Assembly (NCBI GenBank): GCA_937988775.1
Contig: CALKHP010000001.1
Coordinates: 19,114 to 83,113 of the forward strand
Origin: an uncultured Alphaproteobacteria bacterium
GTDB taxonomy: Bacteria; Pseudomonadota; Alphaproteobacteria; Rhizobiales; Beijerinckiaceae
Length of the DNA: 64,000 nucleotides
Reading direction: 5' to 3'
Shown: positions 15,035 to 25,367 of the stretch, piece by piece
Position numbering within the stretch: position 1 is the stretch's first letter
How the letters are laid out: each line of letters opens with the position of its first letter
The notes under the pieces: generated by a model
Databases searched by the model: none
Told to the model about the DNA's origin: nothing
Seen by the model: the letters and a program-made list of their open reading frames with translations, nothing else
Position numbers and translations under genes: made by a program

Positions 15035-15967
15035 CTACGGCGCGGGGTCGTGGCGATTGACCGGCTCGAGGCTACGCGCGCGATCGGCCTTCATCGTCGG
15101 GATCAGCCAGTTGATGAAGGCGGTCACCTCCTGGTTGGCGCGATCCTCGCGGCGGTAAACCAGCCGATGGGCCGCGACCGGGATGCCGATCGGCCCGAAT
15201 GGCATCACCAGCTGCCCCAGGCGCAGGTAATCGGCGGCGTGGAGCGATGATTCCAGCACCAGCCCGAGCCCGTCAATGGCGGCGGTGAGGGCGAGATAGG
15301 ACCGGTCGGACTGCATGCCGCGCGCGCTGAGCGCGATGCCCGGAGCGTGGCGTGCCAGCCATTGCTCCCATTGCACGACCGAGCGCGTCGAGTGGATCAA
15401 CGGCACGCGCGAAATATCGCTGAAGCGGCTGAGGCCATATTCGGCAATGAAGGCGGGGCTCGCCAGCGGCATCACCAACTCGTCCGCCAGGATGATGCCC
15501 TCGCACGCATCGGGCACGGAACGGGCATATTGGATGTCGATCAGGAAGCCGTCCTCGCCGAGCTTCGCCGGCTCGTGACTGGCGAATAGCGCGACGTCGA
15601 TATCCCGGTTCTGCCGCATGAAGGCGCCGAGGCGCGGCATCAGCCACAATGTCGCGAAGCTCGGCGACGAGTGGATCGGCAGCCGCCGCACGCCCGCGCC
15701 CGCCGCCACCCGGCTCGTCGCGGTGATGATCTGCGCGAAGCTTTCGCTGATCGAGGCGCTGTAGGCCAGCGCATCCTCGTTCGGGATCACGGTGCGCCGC
15801 GCCCGCACGAACAAGGGCCGGCCAAGACGCCCCTCCAGCGCGCGCATCTGATGGCTGATCGCCGACGGCGTCAGGTTGAGCAGGCGCGCCGCGCCGACGA
15901 AACTGCCCGCTTCCATCACGGCGCGGAACGTGACCAGCCATTGCAGGGGCGGCAGACCAGCTATCAT
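15035..15967 (-). CDS. LysR family transcriptional regulator (GcvA-like)
   Basis: 310 aa. The N-terminal winged helix spans about residues 6-65 (LQWLVTFRAVMEAGSFVGAARLLNLTPSAISHQMRALEGRLGRPLF contains the helix-turn-helix). The rest is the periplasmic-binding-like effector domain. The two-step LNLTPSAISHQMRALE motif is of the GcvA/AmpR-like branch. It is divergent from the oxidoreductase-TRAP-creatininase operon across a 352-base gap, so it probably controls that operon in response to its substrate. No clean T-N11-A operator was found by eye. Confidence 0.9.
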   Translation of the reverse strand: MIAGLPPLQWLVTFRAVMEAGSFVGAARLLNLTPSAISHQMRALEGRLGRPLFVRARRTVIPNEDALAYSASISESFAQIITATSRVAAGAGVRRLPIHSSPSFATLWLMPRLGAFMRQNRDIDVALFASHEPAKLGEDGFLIDIQYARSVPDACEGIILADELVMPLASPAFIAEYGLSRFSDISRVPLIHSTRSVVQWEQWLARHAPGIALSARGMQSDRSYLALTAAIDGLGLVLESSLHAADYLRLGQLVMPFGPIGIPVAAHRLVYRREDRANQEVTAFINWLIPTMKADRARSLEPVNRHDPAP

Positions 15968-16319
15968 TGATGAGCCCAGTTCGTCGATCAGCCCATGTTA
16001 ATTCATTTTCAGGTTCCGGCTACGCTTGTTAGCATCACTGCATATCAAGGAGCGCCGCTGAAGGCGCCATGCAAAAAACGGGGAGGGACTTGGCAACAGG
16101 TTACGGCCGAGGTCGCTGCTTTACGGTAGGAATCCGTGGATTGGCGTGAAATCCGCCTCCGCAGCGTCGCGCCATCATGTAGTTCGCGCCGGATTTCCCG
16201 GCAGCCATCCAAGGCGACAACGCGCCGGCAACTGGCCGCCGAGAGGGCGCGATCCGAGCAATTGTAATCATCGACAGGCCGGGCGCCAGCCCGGATCGAT
16301 AGTGCCTCAGGGGAACGTC
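15968..16319. promoter_or_regulatory. Divergent intergenic region (LysR / oxidoreductase operon)
   Basis: 352 bases between the LysR start and the oxidoreductase start. The first 60 bases are relatively AT-rich and should hold the divergent promoters. A short GCGCC/GGCGC hairpin lies near 16050-16066. An in-frame ATG at 16146 would extend the downstream protein by 58 residues, but these look noncoding. No further gene or repeat is seen. Confidence 0.4.
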
Positions 16320-17669
16320 ATGAATCTTCACCGCATGTTGCTGGAGCGCCATTCCGCCGGCAAACCCGTCACGGTCGGCCTGATCGGCGCCGGCAAGTTC
16401 GGCACCATGTTCATGTCGCAGGTTCGCTCCACCGATGGCATGCATCTCGTCGGGGTCGCCGACCTGAACACCGCGCGCGCCCGCTCGCAACTGGCCGCCG
16501 GTTGCTGGCCGGCGGAGCAATATGGCGCCCGCACCATCGACGACGCGATCAAGACCGGGCGCACGGTGGTGACCGACAATGCCGACGAACTGATCGCCCA
16601 TCCGGGCATCGAGGTCATCATCGAGGCGACCGGCGATCCCCGCGCCGGTATCCGTTTCGCGCTCAAGGCGATCGAGAACGGCAAGCATATCGTCATGGTC
16701 AATGTCGAGGCCGATGCCGTGGCAGGCCCGCTCCTCGCCCGCAAGGCCAAACAGGCTGGTGTGGTCTATTCCCTGGCCTGGGGCGACCAGCCGGCCTTGA
16801 TCGCCGATCATGTCGACTGGGCGCGCACGGCGGGTTTCAAGATCGTCGCCGCCGGCAAGGGCACGCGCTATCACCCGACCTACCATCAATCGACGCCCGA
16901 TACCGTCTGGGACATCCTCGACAAATACATGAAGATCAAGGATCGGAATTCGATCAATCCGAAGATGTTCAACTCGTTCGTGGACGGCACCAAATCCGGC
17001 ATCGAGATGACGGCGGTGTGCAACGCCACCGGTCTTCACGCACAAGCCGAAGGTCTGACCTTCCCGCCCGCGAGCCGGTTCGAGCACGCCGAAATCTGCA
17101 AGCCGAAGGCCGATGGCGGCGTGCTGGAGAGGAAGGGCGTCACCGAGGTCACCTCTTCCGTGTACCGCGACGGCACCGACGTTCCCAACAGCCTCGTCAT
17201 GGGGACCTATGTCGTGTTCGAGAGCGACAGCGCCTATTCCGAGGAATGTTTCCGGGAATACAGCATGCTTCCCGACAAGAGCGGCAAATACGCCTCGCTG
17301 TACCGGCCCATTCACATGATCGGCCTCGAGCTTGGCGTCTCCGTCGCCTCGGCAGCGCTGCGCCACGAGCCGACCGGCGCGCCGATCATCTTCAATTCCG
17401 ATGTCGTGGCCACCGCCAAGCGCAAGCTCAAGGCCGGCGAAATGCTCGATGGCGAAGGCGGCTTTTGTGTGTGGGGCAAGCAGACGCCGGCCGAGCGCTC
17501 GCTCGCGGAAGGCTATCTGCCGCTTGGCCTCGCCCATCACGTCAAGCTCAAGAACGATATCGCCGAGGGCAGCCGCATCAAGTGGAGCGACGTCGAATAT
17601 GACACCGGCGACCTTGCCGTCAAAACCCGGCGCGAAATGGAAGCGGCTTTCGCCAGGCCGAATACCTGA
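16320..17669 (+). CDS. NAD(P)-binding oxidoreductase with C-terminal SAF-like region
   Basis: 449 aa. The N-terminal Rossmann domain (VGLIGAGKFGTMFMSQ near residue 18, then VGVADLN) resembles homoserine-dehydrogenase-like and Gfo/Idh/MocA-type enzymes; EVIIEATGDPRAG and GKHIVMVNVEADAVAGPLL are typical of this set. The C-terminal third (TAKRKLKAGEMLDGEGGF..., LPLGLAHHVKLKNDIAEGSRIKWSDV) looks like a SAF-like/FlgA-type domain, also found in sialic acid synthase and altronate dehydratase. The fused protein is known as a conserved family of unclear substrate. AGGGGAA precedes ATG 16320. It heads an operon with a TRAP transporter and a creatininase-like hydrolase, so it probably oxidises the imported hydroxy acid or polyol acid. 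Confidence 0.8.
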   Translation: MNLHRMLLERHSAGKPVTVGLIGAGKFGTMFMSQVRSTDGMHLVGVADLNTARARSQLAAGCWPAEQYGARTIDDAIKTGRTVVTDNADELIAHPGIEVIIEATGDPRAGIRFALKAIENGKHIVMVNVEADAVAGPLLARKAKQAGVVYSLAWGDQPALIADHVDWARTAGFKIVAAGKGTRYHPTYHQSTPDTVWDILDKYMKIKDRNSINPKMFNSFVDGTKSGIEMTAVCNATGLHAQAEGLTFPPASRFEHAEICKPKADGGVLERKGVTEVTSSVYRDGTDVPNSLVMGTYVVFESDSAYSEECFREYSMLPDKSGKYASLYRPIHMIGLELGVSVASAALRHEPTGAPIIFNSDVVATAKRKLKAGEMLDGEGGFCVWGKQTPAERSLAEGYLPLGLAHHVKLKNDIAEGSRIKWSDVEYDTGDLAVKTRREMEAAFARPNT

Positions 17670-17786
17670 CAGCCGCCCGGCAGCGGCGGCGCATGCGACA
17701 ACGGAGACGACAAGGCGGCATGACAGGCCGCTAACCCGATCAGAACCCTGACAATGGGGCGATCGCAGAAAAAGGGAGAAGAGCTC

Positions 17787-18782
17787 ATGACAACGATGTC
17801 CAGGATTGCCATCAGCCGCCGGAGCCTGCTTGGCGTCGGCGCGGCCGTGGTCGGAACGGTCGCCATGCCGGCCGTTCTCCGCGCCAAGACGCTCAAATGG
17901 ATCGGCGCGTCGACCGCGCCGCAGTCGGATTTCATCAGCCAGGCGCTCGATGTCTATGCGGAGCGCGTCAAGGACCTGACCAAGGGCGAGATCCTGATCT
18001 CCTCGCATTACGCCGGCTCGCTCGGCGGCGAGCGCGAAAACGTCGAGGGGCTGTTGCAGGGCTCGATCCAGGTCGCGACGCCGGGCGCGGCCCTGCTGGC
18101 TGGTTGGTACAAGCCGGCCGAGGTCTTCACCTATCCGTATCTGTTCAAGAGCGTCGCCCACAAGGATCGCGCCATGACGGCGATCATGGACGAATACGGC
18201 GAGGAGGTTGCCAAGAAGGCCAAGCTCCGGCCGATCGCGGCCATCGCCCGCATGCCGCGCATGCTGTCCTCGAACCGCGACGTGAAAACGCCGGCCGACC
18301 TGAAGGGCTTCAAGATCCGCGTTCCCGAGACGCCGATGTGGAAGCGGACATTCGAGCATTTCGGCGCCTCGCCGACGCCGATGCCGTTCCCCGATGTGTT
18401 CCAGGCCCTCAAATCCGGCGTGATCGACGGCCAGGAGAACCCGACCGCCCTGACCTATAACAGCGGCATTTTCGACGTGAACCACAATCTGGCGCTGACC
18501 GAGCACATGATGCAGGACAACATGATCGTGCTGCCGGAAGCGACGTTCCAGGGTGTCGGCGCCGAGCAGCGCAAGGCGCTGGTCCAGGCCGCGCGCGAAA
18601 TGGAAGAGAACATCCGCCCCAAGGTCCTCGCCGATGATGCGGTCACCCTCGCCAAGGTGAAGGAGAAGAAGGTCGCCATCAACGATGTCGACAAGGATGC
18701 TTTCCGTGCCAGCCTGAAGGGCATGGAGGCCGAGTTCCCGCACGTCAGGCAATGGGCGGAGCGCATCACCGCGATATCCTGA
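17787..18782 (+). CDS. dctP: TRAP transporter substrate-binding protein, DctP type
   Basis: 331 aa. A twin-arginine signal is present (ISRRSLLGVGAAVVGTVAMPAVLRA), suggesting export in folded form. The mature part has the DctP family pattern: SLGGERENVEGLLQGSIQV, the substrate-contact LKGFKIRVPETPMWKRTFE (Arg that binds the carboxylate) and FQALKSGVIDGQENPTAL. It binds an organic acid in the periplasm for the DctQM membrane proteins. ATG 17787 was preferred to ATG 17754 because GGGAGAAGAG lies just upstream of it. A 10-bp-stem hairpin follows its stop. Confidence 0.92.
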   Translation: MTTMSRIAISRRSLLGVGAAVVGTVAMPAVLRAKTLKWIGASTAPQSDFISQALDVYAERVKDLTKGEILISSHYAGSLGGERENVEGLLQGSIQVATPGAALLAGWYKPAEVFTYPYLFKSVAHKDRAMTAIMDEYGEEVAKKAKLRPIAAIARMPRMLSSNRDVKTPADLKGFKIRVPETPMWKRTFEHFGASPTPMPFPDVFQALKSGVIDGQENPTALTYNSGIFDVNHNLALTEHMMQDNMIVLPEATFQGVGAEQRKALVQAAREMEENIRPKVLADDAVTLAKVKEKKVAINDVDKDAFRASLKGMEAEFPHVRQWAERITAIS

Positions 18783-18793
18783 CCTGATGACGC

Positions 18794-18817
18794 CGGGGCA
18801 GGGAGGTCCTTGCCCCG
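18794..18817 (+). promoter_or_regulatory. Intercistronic hairpin between dctP and dctQ
   Basis: CGGGGCAGGG (18794-18803) pairs with CCTTGCCCCG (18808-18817), one G-T wobble, with the 4-base loop AGGT. It starts 12 bases after the dctP stop. It is placed as in other DctP-DctQM operons and likely favours the binding-protein message. Confidence 0.7.
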
Positions 18818-18852
18818 CCTGCCGCGACGCGGCGACGTAGAAAGCGGGGCCC

Positions 18853-19380
18853 ATGGAAGAGATATCGGCGCAAGGGATATCGGCCCGTTCGGGCTTGCGT
18901 GCCCTCTGTGACCTGACCGAAACGGTGTGCCGCGTCCTGATCGGCGCGGCGGTGGCGGCGATCGTCGCCATCACGGTCGGCGCGGTATGGTTCCGCTACG
19001 TGCTCGAGGCGCCGCTGTCATGGACCGAGCAGGTCTCGGGCATGGTCTTCGTCTGGATCACCTTTCTTGGCACGGCGGTGCTCTATCGCCGCATGCTGCA
19101 CATCGCCATCGACATGATCGTGTTGATGCTGCCGGTGGCCGCGCAGAAGCTGGTCTATTGGCTGAACCAGGTCCTGGTCCTGGTTCTCGCGCTCATGATG
19201 ATCTGGTTCGGCGGCCAGCACGCGATCGCCAACATGCCGCAAACCTTTGGGGCGCTTGAGATATCGCCGTCCTGGTTCTATTTCGCCGCGCCGGTCGCGG
19301 GCGCGTTGATCGTGCTTTACTGGATCGAAAAGCTCTTCGATCCGCGCTTTCGCGTGCCCGACGGCGAAGTGCATCTTTGA
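18853..19380 (+). CDS. dctQ: TRAP transporter small permease, DctQ type
   Basis: 175 aa with four predicted membrane segments. The motifs WFRYVLEAPLSWTEQVSGMVFVWITFLGTAVLYRR and HIAIDMI are characteristic of DctQ. It forms the small membrane subunit that works with DctM in sodium-driven uptake of the ligand delivered by DctP. The reading frame starts 13 bases before the duplicated ATATCGGC string and the start codon is ATG at 18853. It lies 70 bases after dctP and 12 bases before dctM. Confidence 0.9.
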   Translation: MEEISAQGISARSGLRALCDLTETVCRVLIGAAVAAIVAITVGAVWFRYVLEAPLSWTEQVSGMVFVWITFLGTAVLYRRMLHIAIDMIVLMLPVAAQKLVYWLNQVLVLVLALMMIWFGGQHAIANMPQTFGALEISPSWFYFAAPVAGALIVLYWIEKLFDPRFRVPDGEVHL

Positions 19381-19392
19381 GAAAGCAGCATC

Positions 19393-20679
19393 ATGGCCTC
19401 GTTTCTCATGCTGAGCTTCATGGTCTTTCTCGTCATGGGCGTGCCGATCGCGTTCGCCATGGCGTTGGCGACGGTGGTTGCCATCGCCGACCAGGGCAGC
19501 CTGCCGTTTTCCCTCTTCACCCAGCGCGCGCTCGTCGGCGCCAACTCGTATTCGCTGCTCGCCATTCCGTTCTTCATCCTGGCCGGCAACCTGATGAATG
19601 TCGGCGGCATTACCGAGCGCATCATCAAGTTCGCCAATAGCGCCGTCGGCCGTTTCAATGGCGGCCTCGGCCTGACGACGGTACTGTCCTGCATGGTGTT
19701 CTCGGGCGTGTCCGGCTCCGCCGTGGCCGACGCCACGGCGCTGGGCAAGGTCCTGATCCCGGGCATGAAGAAGGAGGGCTATGGCGCCGGCTTCGCCGCG
19801 GCCATCACCGCGGCCTCGGCCGTCAACGGGCCGATTATCCCGCCCTCGATTCCGCTGATCATCTATGGCCTCTCCGTCGGCAAAGGCGTTTCGATCGCAG
19901 CCCTGTTCCTGGGCGGCGTCGTGCCCGGCCTGCTGCTCGGCACCCTCCTCATGCTGGTCGTCTACCTGATCGCCAGGCGTCGGAACTATCCCGTCCACGA
20001 AGCCGTGCCGATGCGGGAATTGCTCTCCTCCGCCGGCCAGGCCTCCTGGGCGCTCGCCATGCCGTTCCTGATCCTGCTTGGCGTGACCGGCGGCATCGTC
20101 ACGGTGACGGAAAGCGCCGCCTTCATCGTGCTGTACGCGCTGTTTGTCGGCATGGTCATTCACCGCGAGCTCAAATGGCACCATATCGGCGAAATCCTGG
20201 TCCAGACCGGGCTCGATACGGCGGTCGTCATGATCATCATCGCCTTCGCGTCCGGCTTCGGCTGGCTGCTGGCGGTGAGCGGCTTGCCGCAGGTGGTTGC
20301 CGACTGGATCGGCCGGTTCGCCACCAACCCGCTCGCGGTGCTGATGCTGATCAACGCCCTGCTGCTGGTCGTCGGCTGCTTCATGGAAGCGATCGCCGCC
20401 ATGATCATCCTGATTCCGGTCCTGCTTCCGGTCGTGGAGGCGGCGCATATCGACCTGGTGCATTTCGGCCTGGTGATGGTCTTCAACCTGATGCTTGGCC
20501 TCCTGACGCCGCCGGTCGGCATCCTGCTCTACATTTGCGGCAACTTCGCCAATGTGAAGATCGAGGCCGTCATCGTCGAGGTCCTGCCGATGCTGGCCGT
20601 CGGGCTCGGCATCCTGCTGGCCATCACGGTCTTCCCCGAACTGGTGCTTTGGCTGCCTAATCTGGTGCTCGGCAATTGA
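19393..20679 (+). CDS. dctM: TRAP transporter large permease, DctM type
   Basis: 428 aa with about 12 membrane segments. DctM signatures are GVPIAFAMALA, SLLAIPFFILAGNLMNVGGIT, FSGVSGSAVADATALGKVLIPGM and ITAASAVNGPIIPPSIPLIIYG. It forms the sodium-coupled transport channel with DctQ. A second copy of this class at 58841-60097 belongs to another operon and differs clearly in sequence. It is followed 65 bases later by the creatininase-like gene. Confidence 0.93.
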   Translation: MASFLMLSFMVFLVMGVPIAFAMALATVVAIADQGSLPFSLFTQRALVGANSYSLLAIPFFILAGNLMNVGGITERIIKFANSAVGRFNGGLGLTTVLSCMVFSGVSGSAVADATALGKVLIPGMKKEGYGAGFAAAITAASAVNGPIIPPSIPLIIYGLSVGKGVSIAALFLGGVVPGLLLGTLLMLVVYLIARRRNYPVHEAVPMRELLSSAGQASWALAMPFLILLGVTGGIVTVTESAAFIVLYALFVGMVIHRELKWHHIGEILVQTGLDTAVVMIIIAFASGFGWLLAVSGLPQVVADWIGRFATNPLAVLMLINALLLVVGCFMEAIAAMIILIPVLLPVVEAAHIDLVHFGLVMVFNLMLGLLTPPVGILLYICGNFANVKIEAVIVEVLPMLAVGLGILLAITVFPELVLWLPNLVLGN

Positions 20680-20744
20680 TCGCTCTATAAAATCCGCTGG
20701 CACATGGTCGGTCGTGCGGCCGCATGGAGAGGGATCGCGATCAG

Positions 20745-21515
20745 ATGCGTTGGGAAGACCTTACTTCGGGCGAGATCGACAAGTTCGACCGCACCACACC
20801 TGTCGTGCTCAATATCGCGGCCATCGAGCAGCATGGCCCGCATCTGCCGGTCAATACCGATGCGTTGATCGGCGGCTTGTTCATGGACGAACTCGGCAAA
20901 TCACTCGGGGACGCCGTGCTGATCCTGCCGCAGGTCAAGGTGTGTTGCTCGGCCCACCATATGGATTATCCGGGAACATTGTCGGTGCGCCACGAGACTC
21001 TGATCGCCTATGTCGGCGATATTCTCGACAGCGTCGCCGCCCATGGCTTCCGCAATATCGTCATCGTCAACAGCCATGGCGGCAACAAGGCCGTCGGCCA
21101 GGTGATCCTCGAGAAGTTCGGCGCCGCCCATCGCGATTGCCGCGTGGTGTTCCTGACATGGTGGACCATGGCCGGCAAGGAACTGGCGGCGATCCGCGAA
21201 TCCGGCTTCGGCGGCGTCGGCCATGCCTGCGAGTTCGAGACCGCGGTGCTGATGCATGGCGTGCCCGAATGCGTGCGCACGGACTTGATTGCGGGGTTGA
21301 GTTACGTGCCGACCTATTCTTGGGCGAATTCCGACATGCTGAGCGCGGGACGTGCCTCGCTCTATCGCTCGATGCGCGAGATTTCCGGCGGCTCCGGCGT
21401 CGTCGGCGATGCCTCGCTGGCCAGCGCCGACAAGGGCAAGGCGATCACCGATGTGGTGGTCGGCCAATTGAGCGAGATTGTCAGCAGCCTGCGCAACGCA
21501 CCGCCGGCGCGCTGA
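20745..21515 (+). CDS. Creatininase family protein
   Basis: 256 aa metal-dependent amidohydrolase of the creatininase/MftE fold. The metal-site motifs are AAIEQHGPHLPVNTDA near residue 27, the NSHGGN motif near residue 115 and the GHACEFETA stretch near residue 165. Family members cleave cyclic amides or act on small lactams. The start at 20745 was preferred to ATG 20724 because GGAGAGGG lies 11 bases upstream. It is last in the operon of the SAF oxidoreductase and the TRAP transporter and ends 9 bases before the stop of the convergent dppF gene, leaving no room for a classic terminator. The substrate is unknown. Confidence 0.87.
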   Translation: MRWEDLTSGEIDKFDRTTPVVLNIAAIEQHGPHLPVNTDALIGGLFMDELGKSLGDAVLILPQVKVCCSAHHMDYPGTLSVRHETLIAYVGDILDSVAAHGFRNIVIVNSHGGNKAVGQVILEKFGAAHRDCRVVFLTWWTMAGKELAAIRESGFGGVGHACEFETAVLMHGVPECVRTDLIAGLSYVPTYSWANSDMLSAGRASLYRSMREISGGSGVVGDASLASADKGKAITDVVVGQLSEIVSSLRNAPPAR

Positions 21516-21524
21516 TCGCGGGTT

Positions 21525-22531
21525 TCACGGCATATCGAGATGGCAGGCGGCGAGGTGGCCGTCGCCGCGCCGCGTGAGCAGCGGCGTCTCCTGCGAGCAG
21601 CGCGCGAAGGCGAACGGGCAGCGCGTGTGGAAGGCGCAGCCCTTGGGCGGATCGAGCGGCGAGGGCACGTCGCCCTCGATGACGATCGCATCGCGCTTGA
21701 CGCGCGGATCGGCGACCGGCGCGGCGGCGATCAGCGCCTGCGTATACGGGTGCTGGGCGCGTGAAAAAATCGTCCGCTTGTCGCCGATTTCGACGATGCG
21801 GCCGAGATACATCACCGCGACGCGGTGCGCGATATGCTCGACCACGCCGAGATCATGCGAGATGAACAGGTAGGCGAGGCCAAGCTGGTCGCGCAAATCG
21901 ACGAGCAGGTTCAGCACCTGTGCCTGCACCGAGACGTCGAGCGCCGAGACCGGCTCGTCGGCGACGATCAGGTCGGGCGACAGGGCCAGCGCCCGCGCGA
22001 TGCCGATGCGCTGGCGCTGGCCGCCGGAAAACTCGAACGGAAACTTGGCCGCAGCCTCGGGGCGCAACCCGACGCGCGCGAACAGGGCGGCGACCTGCTC
22101 GCGGCGCTCGCGGGCGTTGTAGAGATTGTAGTTCTCCAGCGGCTCGCCGACGATGGTGCCGGCATTCAGGTGTGGGTTGAGGCTGGCGAACGGGTCCTGG
22201 AAAATCATCTGCACGCGGCGGCGGAATTGGCGCAGCGCCGCGCCGCCGGCATGGGTGACATCGTCGCCGTCGATGCGGATCGCGCCGGCGCTCGGCTCCA
22301 TCAGGCGCAGGATCAGCTTGCCGACGGTGGATTTCCCGCAGCCCGATTCGCCGACCAGGCACAGCGTCTCGCCGCGCTGGAGCGAAAAGCTGACATCATC
22401 GACCGCCTTGAGCACGAGCCGCGTCAGCTTGAGGGCGCCGGCGCGCATCTCGAAATGCTTGGCGAGGTTCGATATCTCGAGCAACGGCGCGCTGGTCTCG
22501 CCGGCGGCAGTCGGGCTGGTGTCGGTCACGC

Positions 22532-22535
<4 letters not shown>
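21525..22535 (-). CDS. dppF: Dipeptide/oligopeptide ABC transporter ATP-binding protein (second)
   Basis: 336 aa. Walker A GESGCGKST is near residue 65, signature FSGGQRQRIGIARAL near residue 165, Walker B LIVADEPVSALDVSVQAQ after it, and the C-terminal oligopeptide-type extension GCAFHTRCPFAFARC with the conserved Cys. It powers import together with DppD. ATG 22535 was chosen because it overlaps the dppD stop in an ATGA junction; the longer frame is a shadow. It is the last gene of dppABCDF, minus strand. Confidence 0.93.
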
Positions 22536-23518
<983 letters not shown>

Positions 23519-23523
23519 GGCGC

Positions 23524-24411
23524 TCACATCCGCCGCGCCAGGCGCGGGTCGAGCCGGTCGCGCAACCCGTCGCCGAGCAGGTTGACGGCGAGCACGACGA
23601 GCGCCAGCGCAAGGCCGGGGCAGAAGATCGTCCACGGCGCGCGCGCGAGATAGAGCCGCGACGAGGCGATCATGTTGCCCCAGCTCGGGATTTCCGGCGG
23701 CGCACCGGCGCCGAGAAACGACAGCGTCGCCTCGACGAGGATGGCGGAGGCGCAGATATAGGTCGCCTGCACGATCAGCGCCGGGATGGTCGAGGGCAGG
23801 ATATGGCGCAGGATGATCTTCGGCATGCGCGCGCCGCCGGCGATCGCCGCCTCGATATAGGGCTGCTCGCGCACGCTCAGCACTACCGAGCGCACCAGCC
23901 TGACGACGCGCGGGATTTCGGGGATGGTGATGGCGATGATCACCGTGGTGACGCTGGCCTGGGTCAGCGAGATCAGCGCGATGGCGAGCAGGATGGCGGG
24001 GATCGCCATCAACGCGTCCATCAGGCGCATCAGCGGCGTATCGGTCGGGCGCACCGCGCCGGCGACGAGCCCGATGGCGAGCCCGGCCGCGACTGACATG
24101 ATGGCAACCGAGAAGCCGACGAACAGCGACACGCGCGCGCCATGGATGACGCGCGCCATCACGTCGCGGCCGAGCGAGTCGGTGCCGAGCGGGAAGGCAC
24201 CGCCCGGCGGCAGCAGGCGGTTGCTCGGCTTCATGGTCAGCGGATCGCCGGGCAGCCAGGGTGCTGCGAGCGCCAGGATGGCGAAGATCGCCAGGATGAC
24301 GCCGCCCGCGACCAGGGACGGATTGCGCCGGATGAAGCGCCACGGCCGCACGAGACGGCGCGGCGTCGCCGCCAGCTCTTCTCCCGCCTCCAGAACCGGG
24401 ACCTCGGTCAA
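23524..24411 (-). CDS. dppC: Dipeptide-type ABC transporter permease DppC
   Basis: 295 aa with an N-terminal cytoplasmic OppC-type region (RFIRRNPSLVAGGVILAIFAIL) and about six membrane segments. The RVIHGARVSLFVGFSVAIMSVAAG stretch and the EAA-like loop (YIEAAIAGGARMPKIILRHILPS) are typical. It forms the channel with DppB. I place the start at TTG 24411, which overlaps the dppB stop in a TTGA junction and gives the normal family length; no ATG in a suitable position is present. The start codon use should therefore be seen as probable. Confidence 0.85.
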   Translation of the reverse strand: MTEVPVLEAGEELAATPRRLVRPWRFIRRNPSLVAGGVILAIFAILALAAPWLPGDPLTMKPSNRLLPPGGAFPLGTDSLGRDVMARVIHGARVSLFVGFSVAIMSVAAGLAIGLVAGAVRPTDTPLMRLMDALMAIPAILLAIALISLTQASVTTVIIAITIPEIPRVVRLVRSVVLSVREQPYIEAAIAGGARMPKIILRHILPSTIPALIVQATYICASAILVEATLSFLGAGAPPEIPSWGNMIASSRLYLARAPWTIFCPGLALALVVLAVNLLGDGLRDRLDPRLARRM

Positions 24412-25349
24412 TAGCGTATCCTCGGGTCGATCAGCGTGTAGGACAGGTCGACGAGCAGGTTGATGATCACGTAGACGGCCGAGAACACCAGGATCACGCC
24501 CTGGATGATCGGGTAGTCGCGTTTCGAGATGGCATCGACGACGAGCCGCCCGATGCCGGGAATGTTGAACACGGTTTCGGTGACGACGACGCCGCCGATG
24601 AGCAGGGCTATGCCGATGCCGATCACCGTCACCACCGGCACGCCGGCATTGCGCAGCGCGTGTTTCATCAGCACCGAGCGGGTTTCGACGCCTTTTGCCT
24701 TGGCGGTGCGGATATAATCCTCCGACAGGACGTCGAGCATGGTGGCGCGCGTGATGCGGGCGATCAGCGCCACATAGGCGAGGCCAAGCGTCAGCGCCGG
24801 CAGCACGAGATGGCGCGCCCAATCGCCGATGCCGTTGGCGAACGGCGCATAGCCCTGCACCGGCAGCCATTTCAGCGTGATCGCGAACACATAGATCATC
24901 ACATAGCCGACGACGAAGGTCGGCGCGGCGAAGCCGAGCACCGAGACCGCCATCGCCATGCGGTCGATTGTGGTGCCGACCATCCAGGCCGACAGCACGC
25001 CGAGCAGCAGCGCGCTCGGCACGGCGAAGAGCAGCGTGGCCAGCGTCAGCGACACGGTCGGCTCGAGGCGCTGCATGATCAGCATGCCCACCGGCGCGTT
25101 GGAAAAGATCGACACGCCGAAATCGCCGGACAGCACCGCTGTCGCCCAGCGCCAGAACTGCACGAAGATCGTGTCGTCGAGACCGAGATTCTTGCGGATG
25201 GCGGCGATCTGGGCCGGCGAGGCGTTGTCGCCGGCGATGATCGCGGCCGGATCGCCGGGCGCGAGGTGGAGCAGCATGAACACGCAGATGCCGACCAGCG
25301 CCATCACCACGACGAGCGAGGCGAGGCGGCGCAGCGCATAGGCGATCAT
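24408..25349 (-). CDS. dppB: Dipeptide-type ABC transporter permease DppB
   Basis: 313 aa, six predicted membrane segments. Typical OppB/DppB features are the N-terminal RRLASLVVVMALVGICVFMLLHLAPGDPA and the EAA-like loop (YIRTAKAKGVETRSVLMKHALRNAGVPVVT), plus the terminal LVDLSYTLIDPRIRY. It forms the membrane channel with DppC. It follows dppA with a 45-base gap that holds a hairpin (25368-25388). Confidence 0.93.
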   Translation of the reverse strand: MIAYALRRLASLVVVMALVGICVFMLLHLAPGDPAAIIAGDNASPAQIAAIRKNLGLDDTIFVQFWRWATAVLSGDFGVSIFSNAPVGMLIMQRLEPTVSLTLATLLFAVPSALLLGVLSAWMVGTTIDRMAMAVSVLGFAAPTFVVGYVMIYVFAITLKWLPVQGYAPFANGIGDWARHLVLPALTLGLAYVALIARITRATMLDVLSEDYIRTAKAKGVETRSVLMKHALRNAGVPVVTVIGIGIALLIGGVVVTETVFNIPGIGRLVVDAISKRDYPIIQGVILVFSAVYVIINLLVDLSYTLIDPRIRY

Positions 25350-25367
25350 GCGCCGTGCCCTACTGCC

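Noticed and set aside
16101..18974. 957-codon minus-strand open frame opposite the SAF oxidoreductase and dctP
   Set aside because: It is antisense to two well-recognised genes, spans their intergenic gap and has no family motif. Long antisense frames are expected at this GC content.
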